Counted from the stretch's first letter, positions 52,085 to 61,080 are shown. The stretch is 64,000 nt of DNA from CALVLD01 sp964467585 (GCA_964467585.1 CAYXRF010000008.1:37137-101136), one strand, 5' to 3'. Numbers and translations: made by a program. Notes: generated from the sequence alone by a model not told the origin.

Positions 52085-53016
52085 GCGTAACCTATAACCC
52101 CAAATTCAATAAGTCCGCTGTAAATATTGATGCAGACGAGAATGGCGATGCAAATCAGGCAAGGCGCGCCATAGCCTTTGCGGGGGGAGGTATCACAATC
52201 GGACGCTAAAGCGGGAGAATATCTGCCGATATCATTCCGCAAGGCGTTCATATTAAGACGAATAAAGGAAGGAACGATTATTGCCGCCGCCAGCAGCGCA
52301 AACAGCATAACCTGAGATATATTTGGCTCGGAATAAATCTGCGCGACAGCTTCGGCGGACTGTGAGTCGGATGAAACGCTTACCAGCAAGCTAAGCAGCA
52401 CCGCAGCCCCGTTGGAGATAAAGTGAACTATCGCTGAAAGCCAAGGGTTGCGTGTTATCACATAAACACCGCCAAGCAGCATTCCAAGCCCCATATAGAC
52501 GATAATGTTGCTTGGCGCGGTGTGCAGAAGCGAAAACACAAAGGACGAAAGAATAAGCGGAGCCCAAACGGAGCCGCCGTTATGCAGCCAGCCCTCAAGC
52601 ACGGCGCCGCGCACAAAAAACTCCTCACTTATCGCAGGTATAACGGCGATTGCAACAAAAAGCACGGGCAAATCCGCAACGGTTATGCCCTCCAATGATA
52701 TGGCGTTGGAATTTACGGTAAATCCGCTCAACAATATCGAGTTGAGGTATGAAAGCGAAAGATTAAGAAATAGTGCGCCGACGCCCAAAAGTATGCAGAG
52801 CCCCACCTGCGCGGCGGTCGGACGCGGAAAAACTGACACACCCGTTCGCCCTCTGAAAATGAGTGACGGTATAAAAAATGCAGGGATTGAAACGAAAAGT
52901 GCGTTAAGCAGACAGAGCAGAGTGTAGCTTGTTGCGCCAACAAGCGAAAGCAGCACGGACAGCGCAAGATATATAACCACGGATATAAGCATCAGCCAAG
53001 ACGATTTTTTTGCCAC
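52081..53016 (-). CDS. CPBP family intramembrane metalloprotease
   Basis: A 311-residue membrane protein with about eight helices. The CPBP motifs are complete: ISEEFFVRGAVLEGW (EExxxR) near residue 145, FSLLHTAPSN (FxxxH) near 178 and AIVHFISNG (HxxxN) near 219. Members include Rce1-like proteases and Abi bacteriocin-immunity proteins; the target is unknown. GTG 53016 is used as start because AAGGAGG lies 6 bases before it; the TTG at 53043 is less likely. It sits between walJ and rlmH. Confidence 0.88.
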   Translation of the reverse strand: MAKKSSWLMLISVVIYLALSVLLSLVGATSYTLLCLLNALFVSIPAFFIPSLIFRGRTGVSVFPRPTAAQVGLCILLGVGALFLNLSLSYLNSILLSGFTVNSNAISLEGITVADLPVLFVAIAVIPAISEEFFVRGAVLEGWLHNGGSVWAPLILSSFVFSLLHTAPSNIIVYMGLGMLLGGVYVITRNPWLSAIVHFISNGAAVLLSLLVSVSSDSQSAEAVAQIYSEPNISQVMLFALLAAAIIVPSFIRLNMNALRNDIGRYSPALASDCDTSPRKGYGAPCLICIAILVCINIYSGLIEFGVIGYA

Positions 53017-53048
53017 GGAAGCCCTCCTTAAAGCCAAATACAACGTGT

Positions 53049-53834
53049 CTATATGTCGAATACACCCGTCACCCTGTCACGGTGCGCAACGGCGACAAAA
53101 AGACTTTCGTCAGATATTCCGTCCCCGCGAAGTATTTCGCGCACAGTGTCATACGCAAGCTGCTCGGTGTTGTTTTCGCCGCTGAGATGCGCAAGTATTG
53201 TGCGCTTAACGCCTGTGGGATAAAGCTTTGCAAGCAGCTCTCCTGCGGCAGTGTTTGACAAATGCCCACTGTCGGACAGTATTCGCTTTTTAAGCGGATA
53301 GGGATACGAACCGCACTTGAGGATGCCTACATCGTGGTTCGACTCCAGAAAAAGCAGATTGACGCCCTCCGAGGCTTTGCGCAGACAATCCGTAACGCAT
53401 CCTGTATCCGTAAGATACATAAGCGATGCTCCGCGATAAAAAAACCTGTATCCAACAGACTCCGCCGCATCGTGACTTGTGGCGAGAGGGGTTATGTCCA
53501 TGTCCCCAATGTAAAAATTTTGCCCGGTAATAAAGGTGCGAATGTTGCAAAAAGCAATCCTGCCAACCATTTCATCCATGGCACGCCAAGTTTTTTCGTT
53601 GGCATAAACGGGCAGATTATAGCGGCGGGAGAGTATGCCGACAGCCTTAACGTGGTCGATATGCTCATGCGTCACAAGTATCGCGTCAATTTCCGAAGGC
53701 TCAATGTTAACCTGATGAAGCGCGGCTTCGATAGCCTTGCCCGTCATGCCCGCGTCGATAAGCAGCGTTGTATTGCCGTTCGTAATAACAGAGCAGTTAC
53801 CCGAAGACCCGCTGTAAAGCGGAGAAAACCTCAT
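53049..53834 (-). CDS. WalJ/YycJ-like metallo-beta-lactamase-fold hydrolase
   Basis: A 261-residue hydrolase. The family start FSPLYSGSSGNCSVI and the metal motif VTHEHIDHVKAVG near residue 57, with SHDAAESVGYRF, LTDTGC and a late LAHLSGENN, match WalJ (YycJ), a 5'-3' exonuclease-like protein linked to cell-wall and DNA metabolism in Firmicutes. GAGGT lies upstream of the ATG. It is followed by the CPBP protease and rlmH genes on the same strand with 32 bp spacing. Confidence 0.9.
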   Translation of the reverse strand: MRFSPLYSGSSGNCSVITNGNTTLLIDAGMTGKAIEAALHQVNIEPSEIDAILVTHEHIDHVKAVGILSRRYNLPVYANEKTWRAMDEMVGRIAFCNIRTFITGQNFYIGDMDITPLATSHDAAESVGYRFFYRGASLMYLTDTGCVTDCLRKASEGVNLLFLESNHDVGILKCGSYPYPLKKRILSDSGHLSNTAAGELLAKLYPTGVKRTILAHLSGENNTEQLAYDTVREILRGDGISDESLFVAVAHRDRVTGVFDI

Positions 53835-53847
53835 AATAATTATTACC

Positions 53848-54591
53848 TCAAATCAGTTTGATAAGCACCCAAACACCCCAAAGCACAATCATATGCACAG
53901 GATAGAATGAGTACATCAGCCACTTTGCGCGCTTGCCCTGCCTGCCGTCGTACAGCGTGATGAAAACGGCGGAGAACATGAACGCAAGACATTTTATAAG
54001 CCCAATGTATGCGCTTCCAAAGCTGCCGACAAAAAGCTCCGCAACGCTGCCGGCATAGAAGCAAAGACCGAAAAGGGCGATTACCGCAATTCGGCAAAGC
54101 TTGTTATCGCGTGAAAGATACAGTGCAAATATGAACAGCACGCCCAAGATACCGTAATCCATGCCGGGATAAAGGCTCAGCCCGTATGCCGCGGCAAGTG
54201 CGAAGGCGGCCCATATGTGCTTTCGATGCTGAACGGAAAGACATACGATAAGCCCAAGCAGCAGCGTAACCATAACGGAAAGCCCACTGTACATGGGGAC
54301 GCCGCGACCCATAACGGTAATATAGAAAGAGGCGGAGCTTGTCCCGCGCATAAGCATATACGGAATCTGTGAGATAAGTGCAAACACAGCCATTCGCAGG
54401 AGATATTTTTTTGGATTTTTTGTGTGCACCGCGCCCTCGGCAACGCCAAAAGCAAACAGGGGAAAAGCCAATCGCCCCACAATGCGGCAGCATTCCGTCA
54501 GCGGACTGCCGAGCTGTGCGCCGAACACCGCACCGATATGGTCTATCAGCATAGCAATACAGGCGATGAGCTTAAGTATAAATGCAGTCAA
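53848..54591 (-). CDS. TraX family membrane protein
   Basis: A ~247-residue integral membrane protein with seven or eight helices. LKLIACIAMLIDHIG and GRLAFPLFAFGVAEG near the start, then YLLRMAVFALISQIPYMLM and a C-terminal YSFYPVHMIVLWGVW, match TraX-like proteins. The founding member acetylates F pilin, but the chromosomal Firmicute copies have no known substrate and may acylate wall or surface polymers. The start is TTG 54591 by its GAGAGGGGG ribosome site; an alternative TTG at 54612 would include that site. It precedes walJ by 13 bp. Confidence 0.85.
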   Translation of the reverse strand: MTAFILKLIACIAMLIDHIGAVFGAQLGSPLTECCRIVGRLAFPLFAFGVAEGAVHTKNPKKYLLRMAVFALISQIPYMLMRGTSSASFYITVMGRGVPMYSGLSVMVTLLLGLIVCLSVQHRKHIWAAFALAAAYGLSLYPGMDYGILGVLFIFALYLSRDNKLCRIAVIALFGLCFYAGSVAELFVGSFGSAYIGLIKCLAFMFSAVFITLYDGRQGKRAKWLMYSFYPVHMIVLWGVWVLIKLI

Positions 54592-54778
54592 CGCATTATA
54601 ACCCCCTCTCAAAAATCATACACCGACATTTTACCACATCAAACCGATGCATTACAATACCTCAAAGCTGAAAGACACGGATAAGTTGACGGCAAAGGTA
54701 TTGCATGATTGAAAGGTATATGATAATATAAAAGCGTACTCCTGTGTGGGTTGAAAATAACAATTGGAGGTCACGAGA

Positions 54779-55681
54779 ATGAGCCTTTTGAAGAATGCCA
54801 TATCACGCGGCATCAACCGTGCGGTCGGCAGTGCCGTCGAAACTGCCGCGCAGAGAAAAGCGACAGAGATTATCACGCCAACCGTTAACAAAGCGGCGGA
54901 TGAAATGGCGGCGGGTATCAACCGCGGCGCACAGCAATACAACAGCGGCGCCGAAGCCGCAAGCAGCAGCGCCGAAGCTTCTGACAATCAGCAGGTAAAC
55001 AGCTCCGCGGCAACACTGGGCAGCGCGCTGGGCGCATGGGCGGGCGCAGTCAACACCTACGCTAACGAGGCGGCAAAAAACATGAAGATGTGTCCCTCAT
55101 GCGGGGCGGCGGCACAGGGTGACGTCAAATTCTGCCCGTCCTGCGGCGCAAAGCTTCCCGAACAGACAGTCGCGCAGGCGGCAGTCTGCACCTCCTGCGG
55201 CTTTCAAAACAACGTCGGCACAAAATTCTGCGCACAATGCGGGTCAAAGCTGCCGTCCGCCATTATGGAGGAGCAAAACGCAATGGCAAAGGACAAAGCG
55301 GTTATGCAGAAGTGGGATGTGCTGCTTCCCCAATATCCAAAGTGGAGCTGCGGAGGCGACCAATTCGATATCGAGGAGATGGGCTGCGACGAAAAAGGCA
55401 ATCCGCAGTACTATTTCTACGCAAGCAACGTATCCTATTCAATGCTTCAGCAATACAAAAACATTCTTCTGCAGAATGGGTTCAAAAAGCCCGTCAGGTA
55501 TTCAACAGATGAAGACCTGTACAAGGTGATTAACGGAGTCAGCTACACAATGAATTCAAGCGAGCCGTTCGGCGGCGACAAGGGACGCCTTTCGATAGGC
55601 TTCTATGTACACGAGTTCGATGAAACACCCATTCCGCAAAAGAAAAAGCGCGGCGGGCTTTTCGATGGGCTTTTCGACTGA
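54779..55681 (+). CDS. double zinc-ribbon protein of unknown function
   Basis: A 300-residue soluble protein. The first ~100 residues are Ala/Asn-rich and helical (ISRGINRAVGSAVETAAQRK). Two zinc ribbons follow: CPSCGAAAQGDVKFCPSCG near 104-122 and CTSCGFQNNVGTKFCAQCG near 137-155. The last ~145 residues form an unrecognised domain with a WSCGGDQFDIEEM segment and a Lys-rich end (KKKRGGLFDGLFD). No membrane helix is seen, unlike the zinc-ribbon protein at 47.7 kb. Function unknown. ATG 54779 is set by GGAGG; the TTG at 54764 is part of that site. Confidence 0.75.
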   Translation: MSLLKNAISRGINRAVGSAVETAAQRKATEIITPTVNKAADEMAAGINRGAQQYNSGAEAASSSAEASDNQQVNSSAATLGSALGAWAGAVNTYANEAAKNMKMCPSCGAAAQGDVKFCPSCGAKLPEQTVAQAAVCTSCGFQNNVGTKFCAQCGSKLPSAIMEEQNAMAKDKAVMQKWDVLLPQYPKWSCGGDQFDIEEMGCDEKGNPQYYFYASNVSYSMLQQYKNILLQNGFKKPVRYSTDEDLYKVINGVSYTMNSSEPFGGDKGRLSIGFYVHEFDETPIPQKKKRGGLFDGLFD

Positions 55682-55689
55682 TATTGCAA

Positions 55690-55721
55690 GGGACGTTTCT
55701 TAAATTGAAGCGTCCCTTTTT
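55690..55721 (+). terminator. intrinsic terminator after the double zinc-ribbon gene
   Basis: GGGACG (55690-55695) pairs with CGTCCC (55711-55716), followed by five T. Confidence 0.8.
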
Positions 55722-55780
55722 CAGATGATTTGAATTGCCGCTTTACACATGATTATCTCATGCGGATTGAATAAATCGGT

Positions 55781-56560
55781 TCATCCGTTTTTTCTGTTTG
55801 CCCGAGAGCCGAAAAGCACAACGGCAAGCACAAAAGCAATCGCGCACCATGAGGTGGATATTATAAGCTTAAGCCAAAATTCCTCAAAGCCAAAGCCCTC
55901 AAGCTGAAGTGCGTGCCTTCCCACAAGCACGGCGGGATAAAACGGCAGAAAGCTGCAGAACCTGCCAAAGCCGCCCATTGATTCAAGCGGTATCCATGCG
56001 CCGCTTGTGAAGCCCGCAAGGGAAATGATTATGGATGAAAGCCCCGGCGCGGACTTTTCACTGAATACAGAACCGAAAATAAGCCCCGCACAAACAAAAA
56101 ACAGCATAGACGGAAGCAGAACCGCAAACGATGCAAGAATGCCCTGCGGCAGCATCAGCACGCCTGTTATCGCACCGATAATAAGAGCGACAATATAGCA
56201 TATTATCGTCTGCAAAAGGGTGATAACAAGCCCCGGCAGTATATATCCAACAACAAAATCCACATTCCGCATGGGGGAGGTAAACAGGCGTGAAAGAAAC
56301 GAGGTCGCCCTGTCCTTCGATACCAGAAGCGCCATGTACAGCATCACAAAGGAATATGAAAAAACACAGATTCCCGGCGTCAGCTCATCAAGCCTGAACA
56401 TCGAAACGCCCGGAGCGTATCCGCTGAAAATCTGAAAAACTATCAGCATAACGATAGGAAAGCCCAGGCAGAAAACATAGCTTAAGGGGTCGCGCAGCAG
56501 CTCCATAAAATTACGTCCCGCGAAAAGCATGGCGGGAGAAGTGTTTTTTCGGTTCTTCAT
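55781..56560 (-). CDS. ABC-2 type transporter permease
   Basis: A 259-residue permease with six membrane helices of the ABC-2 type, containing LRDPLSYVFCLGFPIVMLIVF near the start and the typical SLAGFTSGAWIPLESM before helix 5. It pairs with the ATPase encoded just upstream (ATGA overlap), forming an exporter for drugs, peptides or lipids; the cargo is unknown. Confidence 0.9.
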   Translation of the reverse strand: MKNRKNTSPAMLFAGRNFMELLRDPLSYVFCLGFPIVMLIVFQIFSGYAPGVSMFRLDELTPGICVFSYSFVMLYMALLVSKDRATSFLSRLFTSPMRNVDFVVGYILPGLVITLLQTIICYIVALIIGAITGVLMLPQGILASFAVLLPSMLFFVCAGLIFGSVFSEKSAPGLSSIIISLAGFTSGAWIPLESMGGFGRFCSFLPFYPAVLVGRHALQLEGFGFEEFWLKLIISTSWCAIAFVLAVVLFGSRANRKNG

Positions 56561-57285
56561 TTTGAGATACCCCCCTTTGAGGCAAGAGTTATAAATGTGT
56601 CCTCAAACGAATCGCATCCCGCAAGGCTGTTAAGCTCCGAAACCGTGCCGACAGCCTTCAGCTTGCCCTCCGCCATCACACCTATGCGGTCGGAAAGCGC
56701 TTCCGCTTCTTCCATATAATGGGTGGTAAGCACTATCGTGACCTTGCCCTTCAAAGACTCAAGAAGAAGCCAAAGCTCACGCCTTGCGATAACGTCCAGA
56801 CCAAGCGTCGGCTCGTCAAGAAACAGCACCTTAGGCTCGGAAATCAGCCCCAGCGCGATTGAAAGCCGCCGCTGCATACCGCCTGAAAGCTTGCCCGCAC
56901 GCGTGTTTGCCCGCTCATCAAGCGAAAACTCCGCAAGCATTTCATCCGCCTTTGCAACAGGGTCGTCCATGCCGTAAATCCCCGCTATAAGTACCAGATT
57001 TTCACGCACGGTAAGAAGAGGAGCAACTGCCGTCTCCTGCGGGGAAACATTGGATATCTGCTTGACCGTGTGGATATCGGTTAAAATGCTGTGACCGCAA
57101 ATAAAAGCGTCGCCGGAGGTTGGCAGCGTAAGCCCCGTCAGCATTCTGATTGTGGTTGTTTTGCCCGCGCCGTTTACGCCAAGCAGCGAAAACAGCTCAC
57201 CGTCTTTAACCGAAAGGTCAAGCGAATCGACGGCGGTCAGACAGCCGTATCGCTTTGTAAGCGCCTTTGTTTCAATGGAATACAT
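56557..57285 (-). CDS. ABC transporter ATP-binding protein
   Basis: A 242-residue DrrA/CcmA-type ATPase with Walker A GVNGAGKTTT near residue 37, signature LSGGMQRRLSIALGL near 135, Walker B VLFLDEPTLGLD near 158 and the switch His in TTHYMEE. It energises the permease encoded next. ATG 57285 follows GGGGAGG; the in-frame TTG before it is not needed. Confidence 0.93.
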   Translation of the reverse strand: MYSIETKALTKRYGCLTAVDSLDLSVKDGELFSLLGVNGAGKTTTIRMLTGLTLPTSGDAFICGHSILTDIHTVKQISNVSPQETAVAPLLTVRENLVLIAGIYGMDDPVAKADEMLAEFSLDERANTRAGKLSGGMQRRLSIALGLISEPKVLFLDEPTLGLDVIARRELWLLLESLKGKVTIVLTTHYMEEAEALSDRIGVMAEGKLKAVGTVSELNSLAGCDSFEDTFITLASKGGISK

Positions 57286-57325
57286 CAATACCTCCCCAAA
57301 AAAGAAAAAGCCTCATATGCATAAA

Positions 57326-57354
57326 ACTATACTCCTTATGGAAACAAAAAACAA
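57326..57354 (-). promoter_or_regulatory. promoter of the ABC exporter operon
   Basis: On the minus strand, TTGTTT (57349-57354), a 17-bp spacer and TATAGT (57326-57331). The exporter therefore seems to have its own promoter rather than depending on the XRE gene. Confidence 0.5.
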
Positions 57355-57394
57355 TATGTATACGCAAAAAATACACGCAGGCTAAAGCCGTCGT

Positions 57395-58072
57395 TCAGTT
57401 TTTGCCGCCAATCTTTTTGTTAAGAAGCGACCAAAGCACAATTATCACCTGAGCGGGAACCCCGATAAGAAAAAGCATCAGAAGCCGTTCGTTCATAAAA
57501 GAGAGATAGACGGACAAAAGAACACTCCAAACAAGAATGGAAATAAACACAAAATTGTATGATTTGCGCCCCCATATGGAATTAAGCACGATAAGCAGAA
57601 TGGAGGACACGGGAACAGCGTATACAAAGCAGAGCCAATACGCCTGAAAATCGGGTGCGGCGATATACAGCACAACAAAAGCAATTATGGCGAGAAGCCA
57701 CACAAGCGCAAGAGACATCAGCGTAATTGTAAGGTGGATGGGCTTGTACCCAAGCAGCGCGGCAAGGTTTGAAACATACGCCTGCGTTTGATGGAACATG
57801 GTTGAGGAGCGTTCCTCGGGCGCGGGCGCGGGGGCTTGCTCGGCGTGGATGATTTCTTTTGAGGAATGATCGACAAGCAAATAATCAACGGTCACGCCAA
57901 ACAGCTCGGCGACACGTTGAAGCACCGATACGTCGGGGATCGATTCAGCGCGCTCCCATTTTGAAACAGCTTTATCGGTATAGTTGAGCTTGTTGGCAAG
58001 CTCCTGCTGCGTCATGCCGCTTTTAAGCCTGAGCCTGGCAATGTTGGCAGCAATAATTTGGCGCAATTCCAC
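57395..58072 (-). CDS. XRE-family regulator with C-terminal membrane domain
   Basis: A 225-residue protein. Residues ~5-60 form a helix-turn-helix of the XRE/Cro type (LKSGMTQQELANKL, TDKAVSKWERAESIPD). A linker follows, and the last ~125 residues hold four membrane helices, so it is a membrane-bound regulator. Such one-component regulators often control an adjacent ABC exporter, here encoded 109 bp downstream. The GTG start at 58072 has GGGAG upstream. It may bind the inverted repeat near its own promoter. Confidence 0.85.
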   Translation of the reverse strand: MELRQIIAANIARLRLKSGMTQQELANKLNYTDKAVSKWERAESIPDVSVLQRVAELFGVTVDYLLVDHSSKEIIHAEQAPAPAPEERSSTMFHQTQAYVSNLAALLGYKPIHLTITLMSLALVWLLAIIAFVVLYIAAPDFQAYWLCFVYAVPVSSILLIVLNSIWGRKSYNFVFISILVWSVLLSVYLSFMNERLLMLFLIGVPAQVIIVLWSLLNKKIGGKN

Positions 58073-58099
58073 GTCTTTCTACTCCCGGTTTACCTTAAT

Positions 58100-58170
58100 T
58101 CTACCGCCTATCTACCCACGGTAGAGAGTATTCTACGGCTCATTATAACCTGTTTACACGATTAAAGCAA
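58100..58170 (-). promoter_or_regulatory. promoter and probable operator of the XRE regulator gene
   Basis: On the minus strand, TTGCTT (58165-58170), a 17-bp spacer and perfect TATAAT (58142-58147). Just after the predicted start of transcription lies the inverted repeat TCTACCG...CGGTAGA (58100-58125), with an extra CTAC-like half-site next to it. The position fits autorepression. Confidence 0.6.
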
Positions 58171-58238
58171 CAGTAGGTTTCAATTTAATTGGCAATACTA
58201 TATTATGATTGCGAGGACTGATTACGGAGGCATGACTG

Positions 58239-58901
58239 ATGAGCAACCGACTGGTGCTGCTTGGCGATTCCCTGATGAAGGGCGTAATGTTCAGCAGCGA
58301 ACGAAACAGATACATGATGTACGACGATTCATGGTTTATCGGAGCGGCGCGCCGGCGCGGAACCGATATTGTTAAGCATTGCAAAATGGGCGCTACAATC
58401 GAATTCGGGCTTGATTCAACAGACTGTATTCAGGCGGGTGATAAGGTTGTTATCGAATTTGGCGGCAATGACAGCAATTATGATTGGTCGGTGGTTGCCG
58501 CGGATCCCTTAGCGGAGCATTCCGCAAACACCCCTCCCGAAAAATTCAAGCGTCTGTACGCAGAAACGATCAAGCGTGTACGCGAGGTCGGCGCCGAGCC
58601 GATAGTTTCAAACCTTATCCCCATAGACTCCGAAAGCTTTTTCAGATGGATCTCAAAAACGGCAGACGGAGCAAGCGTGCTAAAGTGGCTTGGGGATGAA
58701 AATATGCTGTATCGATGGCATGAGTATTACAGCCGCATGATCGAAGAAACCGCATTCGAGAACGGCTGTCGGATACTTGATATTCGAGGCGAGCTGCTTA
58801 AAACAAGACAATTTTATCGCCTGCTCTCAAATGACGGACTTCATCCCAACGAGGAGGGTCACACAAGGATCAGAAACCTGATGCTTGAAGCGATATGCTG
58901 A
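58239..58901 (+). CDS. SGNH/GDSL hydrolase
   Basis: A 220-residue serine esterase/lipase-fold protein. Block I LLGDSLMKGV carries the nucleophile Ser, block III FGGNDSN the oxyanion Asn, and block V SNDGLHPNEEGH the Asp-His pair. It has no signal peptide, so it acts in the cytoplasm; typical substrates are acyl esters or acetylated sugars. ACGGAGG lies 8 bases before ATG 58239, deciding against the ATG at 58232. It is divergent from the XRE gene. Confidence 0.9.
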   Translation: MSNRLVLLGDSLMKGVMFSSERNRYMMYDDSWFIGAARRRGTDIVKHCKMGATIEFGLDSTDCIQAGDKVVIEFGGNDSNYDWSVVAADPLAEHSANTPPEKFKRLYAETIKRVREVGAEPIVSNLIPIDSESFFRWISKTADGASVLKWLGDENMLYRWHEYYSRMIEETAFENGCRILDIRGELLKTRQFYRLLSNDGLHPNEEGHTRIRNLMLEAIC

Positions 58902-58929
58902 TAAAATATGAAGGGAGCTATACAAGAAG

Positions 58930-59049
58930 ATGAAGAAAAAAGCGATGCACAAGAAAGAAGCCCTGCTGCTTGAGACGCTGTTGGCTTCGATATTCAAATC
59001 AACACGCGGCTCATGGGGCGCCTTCGGCGCTTCGGATCTGGGCTGTTGA
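58930..59049 (+). CDS. possible 39-residue peptide gene
   Basis: A short frame with GAAGGGAG ahead of ATG 58930. The peptide has a Lys-rich start (MKKKAMHKKEALLLETLL), a helical middle and a Gly/Ser-rich end GSWGAFGASDLGC. Length and two-part layout are like a precursor peptide, but no modification enzyme is next to it and the codons for GAFGA also form a GCGCC-ttc-GGCGC hairpin, so it could be chance. It lies between the SGNH hydrolase and degV. Confidence 0.3.
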   Translation: MKKKAMHKKEALLLETLLASIFKSTRGSWGAFGASDLGC

Positions 59050-59170
59050 AACGCAAATCCTAACCCATATATGGGCGACCGCCGCATAAAAAGCGGTCAT
59101 CGTCCACCCCCCAAATAATTTCCGTAAAGGCATCATAACTATTATAATTTATATTGAAAGAGGTACAACA

Positions 59171-60043
59171 ATGAGAGACTTTCTTATTGTCACTGATTCG
59201 TGCTGCGATATGCCGAACGATGTGATTAAAAAGCATGATATTCGGATAGCCCCCCTGCTGTTTACGATTGAGGGCATAGAGTACAGGGATTATCCCGACG
59301 GGCGCGATATGTCCAACGCAGAGTTTTACAGGCTGCTGCGAAGCGGCAAGGACGCAAAGACCTCCGCCGTCAATACCGCAGCATTCGACGCTCTTTTCAG
59401 AGAAATAATTGAACAGGGACACGATGTTCTGTATATCGGAATGTCGTCGGGCATAAGCTGCACGGTGCAGAACGGCGAAATTGCAGCGAAAGCGCTTCAA
59501 AGCGAGTTTCCGGACAGAAATATTTTCGCGGTGGATTCGCTTTGCGCAAGCTGCGGCTTGGGGCTGCTGGTTTACAACGCGTGCCTGCTGCGCGAAAGCG
59601 GCGCGGGCATCATGGAGGTGCGCGACTATTGCGAAAAAACAAAGCACAACGTTGCACATTGGTTTACCGTAGACGACCTCATCCACCTTCAGCGCGGCGG
59701 CAGACTCAAGGCGGGCGCGGCTGTGATAGGCACCGCTCTTAAGATAAAGCCGATAATGCACGCCGATGAAAACGGAAGGCTTTCGCCCGTGTCAAAGGCC
59801 TGCGGCAGAAAAATGGCACTGAAAAAGCTTGTTGAAAAGGCGGTTGCAGATATTGTCGAGCCGGAAAAGCAAACGATGTTCATGTGTCAGGGGGATTGCT
59901 TGGAGGATGCGGAATACGTCAAGCGGATGCTGCTTCAGCAGCTTCCGATAAAGGACGTAATCATCGGCGCGATAGGCGCGGTGATAGGCGCGCACGCGGG
60001 CGCGGGGGCAATATCGGTGTTTTATATAGGAAAACAAAGGTAG
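59171..60043 (+). CDS. DegV family fatty-acid-binding protein
   Basis: A 290-residue DegV protein (FakB type), binding a fatty acid for phosphorylation by FakA. Family segments are VTDSCCDMP at the start, KTSAVNTAAFDALF, GMSSGISCT, DSLCASCGLG and LQRGGRLKAGAAVIG. FakA is not in the window. A TATAAT at 59143-59148 without a clear -35 lies just upstream; GAAAGAGG precedes the ATG. Confidence 0.93.
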   Translation: MRDFLIVTDSCCDMPNDVIKKHDIRIAPLLFTIEGIEYRDYPDGRDMSNAEFYRLLRSGKDAKTSAVNTAAFDALFREIIEQGHDVLYIGMSSGISCTVQNGEIAAKALQSEFPDRNIFAVDSLCASCGLGLLVYNACLLRESGAGIMEVRDYCEKTKHNVAHWFTVDDLIHLQRGGRLKAGAAVIGTALKIKPIMHADENGRLSPVSKACGRKMALKKLVEKAVADIVEPEKQTMFMCQGDCLEDAEYVKRMLLQQLPIKDVIIGAIGAVIGAHAGAGAISVFYIGKQR

Positions 60044-60088
60044 TGGATAACAGGGAATGTGCCTATCCCATATGATGCGGGGGGAGGT

Positions 60089-60913
60089 TCAACAGCCAAG
60101 CCCCGCCCTTACAAGCGATATCGAACGATTAAGCCTTACAAAATCAACGCTTCCGTCAATCCGCACGGAAGACGATTCAACCGTTGCAAGCCCATCGCAG
60201 CCGGATTCTTTCACGCGGGAAAAGAAGGGGGCAAAGTCAACATGACCTTCGCCTATGTGAAGCACCCGAAGGTCTGAAAAATCTCTAAGCCCTCCGCCGT
60301 AATCGTTAACGTGAAGATGACGCACAAGCCCGCTGCGCCAAAGCCGTTCGCATTCAAGCGTTGCGGGAAGCTCCCCGTGAAACTCAGCCATCTTGGTGTC
60401 GATTGTAAAATAAATGTCGGGATACATATCCGCAAGCGCAAGCAGATGCGCAAGCGGGGTTTGCTCGGCGCAAATTACGTTTTCAACAGTGAGTACAAGA
60501 CCATAGTAGTGTGCGGTTCGGATAAATTCCCCGCACATTTCATAATTTAATGCGATATTATGATCCGACGGGACGCCGCCCCAAAGATGCAAAACAACCA
60601 AGCGGCTGCCTATTGAAGCGGCTATGCGGCAATTTTCGTCAAATCGCGTGCGCGCTTCGGCAACGTCGCCCTCATTGTTGCGGCTTATCAGCTCACCAAT
60701 CTGCTTGTCCGCGTGAACAACAGGAAAGAGCAGCCCGGAATGTCGCATTGCCGTAACAAGCTCGGACTCAATCGCGTACCACCCCGCATAAATCATCAGC
60801 TCAAAGCCATCGCATTCTATCCGCGGAGCAAGCATCGGAAGCAACAGCGGATTTCTGCCGTTGTACCTTGTGATAACCGCACCTGTCGAGCAAAGAACAC
60901 CGTGAATCATCAT
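60089..60913 (-). CDS. TIM-barrel sugar isomerase/AP endonuclease-2 family protein
   Basis: A ~274-residue protein of the xylose-isomerase-like TIM barrel family. Metal-binding acids and His are seen in HLWGGVPSDHN, VLTVENVICAEQ (Glu), YFTIDTKMAEFHGE (Asp, His), RHLHVNDYGG and HIGEGHVDFAPF. Family members are sugar isomerases/epimerases, or endonuclease IV-like enzymes; the SAP motif of endonuclease IV is not evident. ATG 60913 is chosen over 60967 by GGGAGA upstream. It converges with degV. Substrate unknown. Confidence 0.82.
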   Translation of the reverse strand: MMIHGVLCSTGAVITRYNGRNPLLLPMLAPRIECDGFELMIYAGWYAIESELVTAMRHSGLLFPVVHADKQIGELISRNNEGDVAEARTRFDENCRIAASIGSRLVVLHLWGGVPSDHNIALNYEMCGEFIRTAHYYGLVLTVENVICAEQTPLAHLLALADMYPDIYFTIDTKMAEFHGELPATLECERLWRSGLVRHLHVNDYGGGLRDFSDLRVLHIGEGHVDFAPFFSRVKESGCDGLATVESSSVRIDGSVDFVRLNRSISLVRAGLGC

Positions 60914-61044
60914 CGATCTCCCAATCAAATTTCCATTTATAATAACAGGCAAAACATCAACATGCAATACTTCAAGTATAATATAATGGATTTTTGATAA
61001 TTAAAGCGACTACAGCTTTTTTTGCGGATTCTGTCGATATTTGT

Positions 61045-61074
61045 TTGACAAGCGTCAGTTTTATCCTTTATAAT
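61045..61074 (+). promoter_or_regulatory. near-consensus promoter placed for a leaderless transcript
   Basis: Perfect TTGACA (61045-61050), an 18-bp spacer and perfect TATAAT (61069-61074). The M15 peptidase ATG starts at 61081, only 7 bases after the -10 box, just where transcription should begin; there is no ribosome site. Confidence 0.75.
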
Positions 61075-61080
61075 TAGCGC

